A DNA stretch of 49,536 nt from Candidatus Thorarchaeota archaeon (GTDB lineage: Archaea > Asgardarchaeota > Thorarchaeia > Thorarchaeales > Thorarchaeaceae), in assembly GCA_019894665.1 (NCBI GenBank), contig JAGXOC010000007.1, forward strand, positions 1 through 49,536, written 5' to 3'. Under the pieces are notes generated by a model. It was not told the DNA's origin and did no database searches. It was given only the letters and a program-made list of their open reading frames with translations. A program made the translations under genes and the position numbers. Positions 42,510 through 49,536 of this stretch are shown here, piece by piece (position 1 is the stretch's first letter; every line of letters begins with the position of its first letter).

Positions 42510-43223
42510 TCACTCAGGATGTGGTGCGTCGATAAAGATTTTTACAATGTAATATTTTCGCCATGGTTTGGGGGTTTTTGTAATCTCAATATTCTGGTAA
42601 TCAATCATACCTAGCGCGACTTCATGATCCTCAGGATCTTCACCGGTTATGAGTAAATACCTATGTAACTCATCAATAAGTAATTGGACAGCTTTGCGAA
42701 CTGCAATTTCTCGAAGTTTATGTGCATCAGGGTTGTCATCATAAAATGCATGGATTCTCTTGCCAATTCTGTTACCTATCAAAAATCGTGAGAAAAGACC
42801 AGTAAACAATGATGTGAACGCAATAATCATCACATAGGGCGAAACTACTCCGAGGATTGGTATATCTGGAGCCATAATGCTCACGAACAATAATATAAAC
42901 ATGATAGGAACTGAAACTTGCCAAAGTATTTCGAAATACGATTGTATCCTCGCTAGACGTATAAGACCCGGAATAGATGAGGTTATTCGGGCCATTTTTA
43001 TTAAGTTCTTATGAATGTCTTTCCAGTTGTTTGAAAATTCACGTCCTATGCTACGACTTTTTACAAGCGGCTCGACCCAAGAAACGTCATAGAAGACATG
43101 ACTTCGATAAGCATCCACATTGTAGATGACCTTTCCTATATCAGTAGGTTTGATTCCCAATACTCGGCGATCTATTATTGGAGAGCCTTTTCTCTGACGC
43201 TCGCTTCTTTTCCCTTTTGACAT
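42510..43223 (-). CDS. Two-helix membrane protein, module copy B
   Basis: 237 residues. A basic N-terminus (MSKGKRSERQRKG), ~95 soluble residues, two helices (VPIMFILLFVSIMA and VVSPYVMIIAFTSLFTGLFS) and a helical cytoplasmic domain are followed by YQNIEITKTPKPWRKYYIVKI. Copy A at 33236 has the same order and a matching C-terminal motif (IEI....PK..RK.Y.V.I). It sits 24 nt behind metallophosphoesterase B and is probably co-transcribed with it. Family unknown; the C-terminal basic motif may bind a ligand or membrane lipid. Confidence 0.7.
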   Translation of the reverse strand: MSKGKRSERQRKGSPIIDRRVLGIKPTDIGKVIYNVDAYRSHVFYDVSWVEPLVKSRSIGREFSNNWKDIHKNLIKMARITSSIPGLIRLARIQSYFEILWQVSVPIMFILLFVSIMAPDIPILGVVSPYVMIIAFTSLFTGLFSRFLIGNRIGKRIHAFYDDNPDAHKLREIAVRKAVQLLIDELHRYLLITGEDPEDHEVALGMIDYQNIEITKTPKPWRKYYIVKIFIDAPHPE

Positions 43224-43247
43224 CGGTTCATCACATGTTTTTCTTTG

Positions 43248-44201
43248 TCAGGCGGATACATTGAGGACCTCTACTTTTCCCCCAGATTCCTTCGGCAGGT
43301 CAATGACGAAGGCATTTAACATTCCCTGCGTGTAGACTGATCCAGAGTTTACACAGAGCGATCTACCAATATGCTCAATCCCTCCAGACTCGTGAATGTG
43401 TCCATGAAGACCGAGAAGTGGTTGATATTTTTCAATCAGTTCACGAACACTCGTGCTACCCACATTAACCATTTTTGGACGTCCAAACCGCATCTTCACG
43501 CTGAGATTCTCGTCAAGCTTTGGTGCAAGGTCAATCCTCGTTCCATAAGGTGGTGCATGGAAATTGCAAATCAGATTCTCATACTTGTCGACTCTGTCGA
43601 ACTCTCTTTGTAATTTATCCCTTAATTCATCTTCAGGACATTCACGGGGTGTATTATCCCATGGAGTCGTGTTTACCCATTCGCAACTTATCAGTTGGTG
43701 GTCTTCATCAATGTCCACAACGGTTTCTAAGGGGTAAATGGATTTAGCGCTGGCTTTAATGAGACCATCAATTGGTTGGTGGTCGTCATTTCCTGGTGAG
43801 ATTATCACTTTGATTTCGTCAGGTATTGTTTCATCGATAAGCTTCATCCATTCCTCCATGCGGTCCATCATTAGTTTGTTAAAGAGTTCATCAACCTTCT
43901 CTCGGTTCGATTGAAGCTCAGTCAGTTCGTCTTGAGTTGTGAGGAACCAGTAGAATCCTCTCTTCTCGTACATTTTCTTGGCTTGTTCGACATCTTGTTC
44001 CGATGTGTATTTTTCTTTATTGCCATAAGGGGATGACCACCATAAACCGGGCTTCTCTTCAACTATAGGAACAATAGCCTTCCCGGTAAGGTCACCACAC
44101 ATCATCACGACATCACAGTTGTATGCCTTGTGAACCTTTGCCATCTTACGAAGTACAGGTACACTACCATGAGCGTCACATGCGAAGAAAATCCGAGTCA
44201 C
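43248..44201 (-). CDS. Calcineurin-like metallophosphoesterase, module copy B
   Basis: 317 residues with the two-metal motifs CDAHG, MMCGDLTGKAI, SPGNDDHQ, CNFHAPP and GLHGHIHESGG. It aligns with copy A at 30994 from end to end; both share MMCGDLTGKAI, WVN.TPWD and GHIHES. The GTG start has AGAGG 7 nt upstream. It is divergent from nucleotidyltransferase-fold copy B across 85 nt, with a symmetrical TATA element, and drives the two-helix membrane gene behind it. Likely a phosphodiesterase or phosphatase; substrate unknown. Confidence 0.88.
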   Translation of the reverse strand: MTRIFFACDAHGSVPVLRKMAKVHKAYNCDVVMMCGDLTGKAIVPIVEEKPGLWWSSPYGNKEKYTSEQDVEQAKKMYEKRGFYWFLTTQDELTELQSNREKVDELFNKLMMDRMEEWMKLIDETIPDEIKVIISPGNDDHQPIDGLIKASAKSIYPLETVVDIDEDHQLISCEWVNTTPWDNTPRECPEDELRDKLQREFDRVDKYENLICNFHAPPYGTRIDLAPKLDENLSVKMRFGRPKMVNVGSTSVRELIEKYQPLLGLHGHIHESGGIEHIGRSLCVNSGSVYTQGMLNAFVIDLPKESGGKVEVLNVSA

Positions 44202-44233
44202 AAACTAGCCTCTCAAGCGAGTTCCCACAACAG

Positions 44234-44242
44234 ATATTTAAG
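44234..44242. promoter_or_regulatory. Shared TATA element of the divergent NTase-B / MPE-B pair
   Basis: ATATTTAAG reads as a TATA-like box on both strands (CTTAAATAT). It lies 45-53 nt before the plus-strand ATG and about 33-41 nt before the minus-strand GTG, so both genes could use the same spot. Confidence 0.45.
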
Positions 44243-44286
44243 CATTCGTGTGGAATGCGACGACTCAGGCTCTTGAGGGTTTAAGC

Positions 44287-45057
44287 ATGGAAGATGATAT
44301 TAAACAGGACAATATTTTCATTGATGAATCTAAGAAAATCCTTGAGGAGGCGGAAAGACAAGGTGTGACTCTGAGAGTCATGGGTTCCATCGCTGTAAGA
44401 CTTCACTGTCCGGATTCTATTGATCTGATTAAGAAACTCGGTCGACCAATAACCGACATAGATTATGTTGCCTATGACAAACAGAGTTCCAAGATTCAGA
44501 AGCTCTTTGAGAATCTTAGCTATGTGCAAAGACAGCTTTCCTATAGCTATGTGCAAGCTGGAAGACTGATTTTCATTAACCCAGTCAATCAAGAAGTTGT
44601 GGATGTTTTCTTAAATCGACTAGCCATGTGTCATACCATTGATTATTCTAAAAGACTCGAGGTAGATAGTCCAACAGTACCTCTTGCGGAGATAATCTTG
44701 CAGAAGATGCAAATTGTGATGATTAGCGAGAAAGATGTGAAAGATACATTTGTTCTCTTTAGAGAGCATGATGTAGGGGATAATGACAACAATATGATTA
44801 ATGGGAAGTATATTGCGAAACTGATGTCTAAAGACTGGGGTTTCTATTACACTGTGACAACTAATTTACAAAAAGTAAAGAATCTAATGCCACAATTTTC
44901 AGTATTAAGTGAGCAGGATAAGACAACCATCTCTAATAGAATTGACAGTCTCCTTAGGAGAATTGAGGACGAACCGAAGAGTAGTTCATGGAAAATACGA
45001 GCGAAGGTCGGTCCCCGAAAGAAATGGTATAATGATGTCTACTCGGCTCCCAAGTGA
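44287..45057 (+). CDS. Nucleotidyltransferase-fold protein, module copy B
   Basis: 256 residues. Motifs are LRVMGSIAVRL (glycine loop), ITDIDYVAY (Asp pair) and EVVDVFLNRL (third Asp), then TVPLAEIILQKMQIV, KDWGFYYTVT and a basic end RAKVGPRKKWYND. Each has a direct counterpart in copy A at 29980. Glycine is followed by Ser here and by Cys in copy A; the classical enzymes have Gly-Ser or Gly-Gly, so copy B looks nearer to active. The start is ATG 44287 with GAGGG upstream; the track's GTG at 44248 has no site. Confidence 0.75.
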   Translation: MEDDIKQDNIFIDESKKILEEAERQGVTLRVMGSIAVRLHCPDSIDLIKKLGRPITDIDYVAYDKQSSKIQKLFENLSYVQRQLSYSYVQAGRLIFINPVNQEVVDVFLNRLAMCHTIDYSKRLEVDSPTVPLAEIILQKMQIVMISEKDVKDTFVLFREHDVGDNDNNMINGKYIAKLMSKDWGFYYTVTTNLQKVKNLMPQFSVLSEQDKTTISNRIDSLLRRIEDEPKSSSWKIRAKVGPRKKWYNDVYSAPK

Positions 45058-45168
45058 TTTAGAGTTTTTAATTCTGATTCAGTGTCTTCCAGACCCAATC
45101 TCTTTGCTGAACTAAATAGTTGATACTAATATGTTCAACAATCGTGTTTCATAACACTCCTAAAGGCT

Positions 45169-45687
45169 TCATTTTCTCCTTTTGGAAATAATAACTGTGC
45201 AGAATTTGCCGTTCTTCTGAAGACCTGTTTCTCCAACATCTGGAGGTGTCTGGATTTCAAGTTCAGGATTCCAACCCTCGACAAACCCATTATCGAAAAG
45301 CTCCATAATAGGGCAAACCGTTTTCAGGTAGTCTTCAGACAGCCCCTCATCTTTGAAAGCTGGGACAAGGGTTGGTACTGGACATCTACGCCAATGGATG
45401 ACTGCACGATCTTCTGTGATCTCAACAATCTCTGGGCTGAATACTTTGGTACCTCCAAAAAGCTCTCCCAGTGTCACTAAATCATTCTTCCCTATAGCTT
45501 TTGCTGCATTCTTCCCAGCGACGTATCCAGCATCGTAATTTACTTTCTTGAGATCTTCAAGAATCTCATCACCATATTTACCGGGAAGTCTATGGATAAG
45601 ATATGACACAATCAAACAACGTGTTGCTATCTCTCCAGCAACTAGTTCATTGCATAGATTCCAAGTAAGTTCTCTGTCTGACAACAT
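45169..45687 (-). CDS. ATC-hydrolase-like protein B
   Basis: 172 residues. Central WRRCPVPTLVP and the Cys-containing ending KNGKFCTVIISKRR parallel the ACP... and C....GD..C ending of the 37904 protein, as does an internal KTVCPIMELFDNGF helix. I place it in the same ATC-hydrolase-like family, with less certainty. The start is ATG 45687; AAGGG lies 6 nt before it. It follows the alcohol dehydrogenase gene after 29 nt in one operon. Confidence 0.5.
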   Translation of the reverse strand: MLSDRELTWNLCNELVAGEIATRCLIVSYLIHRLPGKYGDEILEDLKKVNYDAGYVAGKNAAKAIGKNDLVTLGELFGGTKVFSPEIVEITEDRAVIHWRRCPVPTLVPAFKDEGLSEDYLKTVCPIMELFDNGFVEGWNPELEIQTPPDVGETGLQKNGKFCTVIISKRRK

Positions 45688-45716
45688 AATCACCCTTTTC
45701 TTTTCATTCGCAATAT

Positions 45717-46781
45717 CTAGTAAGTAATTTGAACCTTGATGGATTGTGAAGTGCTCTTTTCTAGAGCTGCTTCAAAAGCCTCTGATGCTTTCTCCAGAGG
45801 AAACTTGTGAGTGATCAGGGATTTTGCATCAATTCTGCCTTTTTCTAATACTCCCAAAGACACTGCAAACTCTTTCAAATGATTCCAATACCCGTAACCC
45901 CATGCACTTGTTAGTCTTACTTCTTTTGTCACAAGTGAAAACATATTGATGAGAACTTGATCTAAGAAGATACCAGTCGCAACAATTATTCCTTGACGAC
46001 GAACCATACTAATACCTTCGTCAATCACTGGTGCGGTTCCCCCTACAGCTTCAATCACCTTATCAACGCCTTTTCTAGAAGTCAGTTCCATAAGCCTTTC
46101 AACTGAATTCTCTTTTCTCGCATTGATCGTAGCTGTTACTCCAAAACGTTCAGCAGTCTTCAGCTGGTACTCATGAGTGCCAGTAACATAGACCTCTCTT
46201 GCTCCAGCTAATATTGCTAGTTGAGCAGCAAAAAGCCCGATAGTTCCTGCACCAAGAACTGCTACAGAATCCTCAAGTGATACCTCTGCTCGTTTGACTG
46301 CACGCGCCGCTACTGCAATGCAGTCTAGTGTTGCTGCTTCTTCGAAAGATGTTCTTTTGGAGAGCTTGAAGCATTTCTCCTCGGGGACTACGCAATATTC
46401 TGCAAGACCACCAATGTAGTAAAAGCCGATAAGTCCAGAGTTCTCACAGAGGTTGAATAATCCAATCTTGCACCAATCACATTTCCCGCAATTGATAGTT
46501 GGTTCTACAACTACTCTGTCCCCTTCTTGAATAGATTCTACACCCTTACCTACTTCCTTGACTTCTCCAGAAAGCTCGTGACCTGGAACATATTTCCCCT
46601 CACCAAGAACTGATGAGATAGGAATGAAAGTCTTCTCTTTATAGAGATGCAAGTCACTTCCACATATGCCTGCTGCTCGAATTTTCAATAGAACCCAGCC
46701 AGGCGAAAGGTCTGGAATATCAATTTCCTCAATCCGTAAATCCCTGGGGCCATATAGGATACCAGCTTTCATCTTTTCCAA
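45717..46781 (-). CDS. Zinc-dependent medium-chain alcohol/polyol dehydrogenase
   Basis: 354 residues. Catalytic zinc ligands are CGSDLHLY and PGHELSGEV; the structural zinc site is the four-cysteine NCGKCDWCKIGLFNLCEN. The NAD(P) fold carries AVLGAGTIGLFAAQLAILAG. It resembles threonine 3-dehydrogenase and sorbitol/polyol dehydrogenases, so the substrate is a secondary alcohol or hydroxy-amino acid. TTG 46781 is chosen because GGAGG lies 9 nt upstream; ATG 46772 is three codons later. The track's longer N-terminus lacks a ribosome site. It heads an operon with the ATC-hydrolase-like gene. Confidence 0.9.
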   Translation of the reverse strand: MEKMKAGILYGPRDLRIEEIDIPDLSPGWVLLKIRAAGICGSDLHLYKEKTFIPISSVLGEGKYVPGHELSGEVKEVGKGVESIQEGDRVVVEPTINCGKCDWCKIGLFNLCENSGLIGFYYIGGLAEYCVVPEEKCFKLSKRTSFEEAATLDCIAVAARAVKRAEVSLEDSVAVLGAGTIGLFAAQLAILAGAREVYVTGTHEYQLKTAERFGVTATINARKENSVERLMELTSRKGVDKVIEAVGGTAPVIDEGISMVRRQGIIVATGIFLDQVLINMFSLVTKEVRLTSAWGYGYWNHLKEFAVSLGVLEKGRIDAKSLITHKFPLEKASEAFEAALEKSTSQSIKVQITY

Positions 46782-46939
46782 ATCGCAGAACCTCCTCAAG
46801 AAGATATCCTGACTCTTCGAACTACATAAACATTTCCGCTTAAGATTCACGAAACCTGAAAAGAATATTGAACCTACTTCGACATACTTAATTTGAAATT
46901 TAGTGATGTACTAACAAGAGTAAGTGGTGAATTAGAAAA

Positions 46940-47230
46940 TTGACCGAAGTCTTTGTGAAACTCATGAATAAGGGACTCAAAAACTCAGAGCATAACAAGT
47001 TCACATTTGAAACCAAAGAGGACGGAACTGTCCGAGATCTGATTGATGAGCTACATGAAGAGTATGGAGAGAGATTCGAAGTCTATCTTGAGGACAAAGA
47101 AAAACGAGTCCTGAGAAGAGACGCAGTGGTCGTTGTCAACGGAATGAATATGGTTGCTCGAAAAGGAGAGAAAACAGAATTATCCAAAGGCGACCTCATC
47201 GTATTCATGATTGCAGCTGTTGGTGGATGA
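46940..47230 (+). CDS. MoaD/ThiS-family ubiquitin-like sulfur carrier protein
   Basis: 96 residues with a beta-grasp fold: EVFVKLMNKGL, TVRDLIDELHEEYGERF, VVVVNGMNMVAR and a C-terminal VFMIAAVGG ending in the Gly-Gly that is adenylated and thiocarboxylated. Members supply sulfur for molybdenum/tungsten pterin, thiazole or tRNA thiolation. The AOR in this window needs tungstopterin, so a pterin role is plausible but no moaE or moeB gene is near. The start is TTG with GGTGA about 9 nt upstream, and the preceding in-frame stop is close. Confidence 0.85.
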   Translation: MTEVFVKLMNKGLKNSEHNKFTFETKEDGTVRDLIDELHEEYGERFEVYLEDKEKRVLRRDAVVVVNGMNMVARKGEKTELSKGDLIVFMIAAVGG

Positions 47231-47242
47231 AAATTGGGAGGA

Positions 47243-47262
47243 GAGGGTGAAAAACCACCCTC
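47243..47262 (+). terminator. Hairpin terminator between MoaD-like and Fe-S protein genes
   Basis: Seven-pair stem GAGGGTG / CACCCTC with an A-rich loop, between the convergent stops. There is no long T-run after it. Confidence 0.5.
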
Positions 47263-47264
47263 AA

Positions 47265-48461
47265 TCAGTCTTCAGGGAAGTAGTCTGGTTCAAGAATCTC
47301 TGAGTCCACGATTCCAGCTGATACAGCCATTATTTCAGCTACATCTAGAACTCTTATGTCTAGATCAGCCTCGTACATTCCGTGTGTAAGATTCATCTCG
47401 CATGCAGGACAAATTGTAGTCATCAACTCTGCATTGGTTTCGACAAAGTCACGAATTCGTTCGTCAGATACCTTCTGTGAATGGTCCGGAAACATGATTT
47501 TGCATCCTCCGCCACCCCCGCAGCAGAATGCCTGCTCTCGATTCCTAGACATCTCGATAAGTTCTATTCCGGGGATTGCTTCTAACACCTTGCGTGGCGG
47601 GTCGTAGATATCACGGTAGCGTCCAATCTCACAGGGGTCGTGGTAAGTGACCTTCTTGTTGACCAGAGTGTTGAACTTCAATTTCTTCTGGTCGACAATC
47701 TCTTGTAGAATCTCACTTGTGTGACGGACCTTGAAGGGAAATTCTTCTATTCCGAGAAGATGAGGATATTCTTCATCAAAAGCCCTGAAACAACTAGGAC
47801 AGGGTGTTATGATCTCCTTTACTCCCCGATCCTGTAATTTCTTCAGGTAAGCTTTGGCATAGTCTGTAGCGTTTTCCATCTTACCGGTTATCCAGTACGG
47901 AGTCCCGCAACAGGTTTGGTCATCACCAAGGAAATCCAGCGCATACCCGGCGGCTTGAAGAAGCCGGACTAGGATGTTGGTCTTCTCTTTGAAACGATGA
48001 CTCGCAAGACAGCCCGGATAGAACAGTGTTCCTGAGCCCTCTTTGAATTCTAACCCCTCAGCCCATTTGTTATGCACTTTGGGGAGATCAGCAAAGATGT
48101 TACCTGAAGAGGTGACTGTGTCAGCCATATTCGCTCCATCTTCAGGAATCTTGATTCCCTGCTCAATGAAGTCTTGGCGCATCGCCTTAGTGATTTCAAT
48201 CACATCAATCTGAGCGGCTTTCTTACATTCCTCTCTACATCGTCCGCACATGAAACAACCAAAAATCCGTTCTGCAAGGTCTTCTGAGTATTCGAGCTTG
48301 CCCTCAAGGATTGACCTAGCAATAGCCATTCGACCTCTGGCTGTAGAGGACTCCCAGTGCTGGGTGAAAATCTCAGGACACCGGTCATTGTAGTCCATGC
48401 CACGGCAAAACTCACATCTCCCGCAAGCATAGATCATGTCCTTGTACTCTTCGATTCTCAT
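47265..48461 (-). CDS. Fe-S oxidoreductase with two CCG domains (GlcF/HdrD-like)
   Basis: 398 residues. Two N-terminal [4Fe-4S] motifs are present (CGRCEFCRGM and CFMCGRCREECKK). Two CCG cysteine-rich domains follow (FYPGCLAS...TCCGTPYW and YHDPCEIG...FCCGGGGGC). This is the GlcF/LldE/HdrB-type subunit that relays electrons from a flavin dehydrogenase to ferredoxin, quinone or heterodisulfide-like acceptors. The start overlaps the FAD subunit by 4 nt; AGGAGG lies 7 nt before the ATG. Together they form a glycolate/lactate-type dehydrogenase or a related complex. Confidence 0.92.
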   Translation of the reverse strand: MRIEEYKDMIYACGRCEFCRGMDYNDRCPEIFTQHWESSTARGRMAIARSILEGKLEYSEDLAERIFGCFMCGRCREECKKAAQIDVIEITKAMRQDFIEQGIKIPEDGANMADTVTSSGNIFADLPKVHNKWAEGLEFKEGSGTLFYPGCLASHRFKEKTNILVRLLQAAGYALDFLGDDQTCCGTPYWITGKMENATDYAKAYLKKLQDRGVKEIITPCPSCFRAFDEEYPHLLGIEEFPFKVRHTSEILQEIVDQKKLKFNTLVNKKVTYHDPCEIGRYRDIYDPPRKVLEAIPGIELIEMSRNREQAFCCGGGGGCKIMFPDHSQKVSDERIRDFVETNAELMTTICPACEMNLTHGMYEADLDIRVLDVAEIMAVSAGIVDSEILEPDYFPED

Positions 48462-49536
48462 CGCAATTCCTCCTCTGGAATGAAGATTCCGCGTTGCAGG
48501 ATGTTCTTTGGATCAAGGGTCTTTTTGAGTGTCTTCAATAACCGATAGTACCCAGTGTCTCTCTCAGCAACAAATCTCCGCAGTCCGTCTCTTCCACCTA
48601 TTCCATAGGGGACAACAGGGCCGCGGAGTGTAATCTCGTCGATCTCATCAGCCATCTTGACGAGTTCTTGCCAATCCTCAGGTTCTTTGTAATTGGTAAC
48701 CATGAATGCAAGCCAGTCTCTGGGGAGAATCTGTCCACCAAAACCAGCTTTGGTGTATCCTCTTTTCTCGATGAGCTCCTCCTTCCAGATTCTATACATG
48801 AAGGGAATGTCGTCAATTCGGAGAGACCCCGAACCAAAGAAGTGCCAGACTCCAGAGGTGAAAAGGTCTGTAAGTCCAGTAAGGATTCTTCCGAAATAAT
48901 CGTCTGCAGGTGCACGGTCTCCAATCTCACCGCCCAGCTCATTGAGTTTCTCAACTATCTTCATCTTTCTGTGGTCGACTATCTCTTGCTCATATCCGAA
49001 TATGTCCATCATCAGGAAGAACACTTCAGGTGCCGAGGGATCCACCCAGAGGTAGATACCTTGCATATACTCGTCACCCACATGCCTGTTGATGAAGTGA
49101 CCAAATTCTATGACATCATCAAGGGTCTTCATTGTCGCGGTGAGACGTTCAGACACGTCAGTTGTCGGTCGGATCCGCACTGTGAGTTCTGTACAAACTC
49201 CGAGAATGCCTTCTGCACCGATAAACATGCCAGCAAGATCAGGACCTAAACATTGACGTTTGAATTTCCCAGCGCTTGGCCATGCAGCAGAACCGGTCTC
49301 AACTATGTCGCCATTAGGTAGAACCATCTCCAGAGTGACTATGTCTGAATTACCATGGAAACCAAACTTTGCTGTTGAATGTGGCCCACCTCCAGCTTTC
49401 ATGACTGACCCACCAACGGTCATAGCAGGACCTCCTGCTTCACTGCAGAGGTAGGTCAAGCCTTGTTTACGCAATTCGTGGTCTAGTTTGGCCCAGGTAC
49501 AGTTGGGTTGTACAGTTGCAACGAGATCACGCTCAC
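48458..49536 (-). CDS. FAD-linked oxidase (GlcD/D-lactate dehydrogenase-like), 5' end cut by window
   Basis: The frame remains open past the track's TTG up to the right edge, adding residues such as ERDLVATVQPNCTWAKL, so the true N-terminus lies outside. What remains (about 359 residues) holds the second half of the PCMH/FAD domain (MTVGGSVMKAGGG, FIGAEGILGVCTEL) and the FAD-oxidase C-terminal domain ending FIPEEELR. It oxidises a 2-hydroxy acid such as glycolate or D-lactate, with electrons passing to the overlapping Fe-S subunit. Family length (~460) suggests roughly 100 residues are missing. Confidence 0.9.
   Translation of the reverse strand, partial: ERDLVATVQPNCTWAKLDHELRKQGLTYLCSEAGGPAMTVGGSVMKAGGGPHSTAKFGFHGNSDIVTLEMVLPNGDIVETGSAAWPSAGKFKRQCLGPDLAGMFIGAEGILGVCTELTVRIRPTTDVSERLTATMKTLDDVIEFGHFINRHVGDEYMQGIYLWVDPSAPEVFFLMMDIFGYEQEIVDHRKMKIVEKLNELGGEIGDRAPADDYFGRILTGLTDLFTSGVWHFFGSGSLRIDDIPFMYRIWKEELIEKRGYTKAGFGGQILPRDWLAFMVTNYKEPEDWQELVKMADEIDEITLRGPVVPYGIGGRDGLRRFVAERDTGYYRLLKTLKKTLDPKNILQRGIFIPEEELR

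Overview
The window looks like archaeal chromosome. TATA-type promoters sit about 25 bp upstream of starts, several genes appear leaderless (glmS, DUF2085), GTG and TTG starts are common, and families such as DUF99, a RimK-type ATP-grasp enzyme, tungsten aldehyde:ferredoxin oxidoreductase and stand-alone RAM domains are mostly archaeal. Two Roadblock/LC7 proteins (one with tandem domains), a gingipain-like cytosolic protease homologue and many corrinoid/amine genes fit an Asgard archaeon. The moderate GC suggests a Thorarchaeia-like lineage, but that is inference and no marker gene for taxonomy is present. I saw no rRNA, tRNA, CRISPR array or insertion sequence.

Layout. 0-9 kb is housekeeping: the end of a hexapeptide acyltransferase/gamma-carbonic-anhydrase-like gene, an ABC-2 exporter pair, a drug/metabolite transporter fused to a RAM domain with a second RAM gene behind it, a long coiled-coil protein with an acidic repeat tail, a RimK-type ligase, glmS and a double winged-helix regulator. 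9-23 kb holds Roadblock proteins, a BMP-type binding protein, an HD phosphohydrolase, DUF99, a membrane-anchored subtilase, a CPBP protease, an unusual dodecin, an orphan ABC-2 permease, a DNA glycosylase, a 37-codon gene missed by the ORF track, a C25-like protease homologue, a SerB-like HAD phosphatase, a DegT aminotransferase and a DUF2085 protein. Genes here are often packed tail to tail with 4-nt TTAA/TTAG stop overlaps.

23-47 kb is a catabolic, accessory-looking region. It starts with a polyferredoxin + tungsten AOR operon and an LLM oxidoreductase + MFS pair. A block around two DUF917 proteins and a hydantoin/Asp-Glu racemase follows, then an operon of APC permease, corrinoid protein, non-pyrrolysine MttB-type methyltransferase and ATC-hydrolase-like protein. 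A second ATC-hydrolase-like gene sits beside a zinc alcohol dehydrogenase. The likely job is import and breakdown of methylated or cyclic nitrogen compounds, with methyl groups going to a corrinoid and electrons to ferredoxin-type carriers. The substrate cannot be read from the sequence.

The most unusual feature is a three-gene module present twice, in inverted orientation, at the two sides of this catabolic block (about 30-34 kb and 42.5-45 kb). It comprises a nucleotidyltransferase-fold protein, a divergently transcribed metallophosphoesterase and a two-helix membrane protein with a conserved basic C-terminal motif. The copies are clearly paralogous but diverged, and may be a nucleotide-based or transport-linked regulatory system. 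The window ends in a GlcD/GlcF-like FAD plus Fe-S/CCG oxidoreductase pair, with GlcD cut by the right edge.
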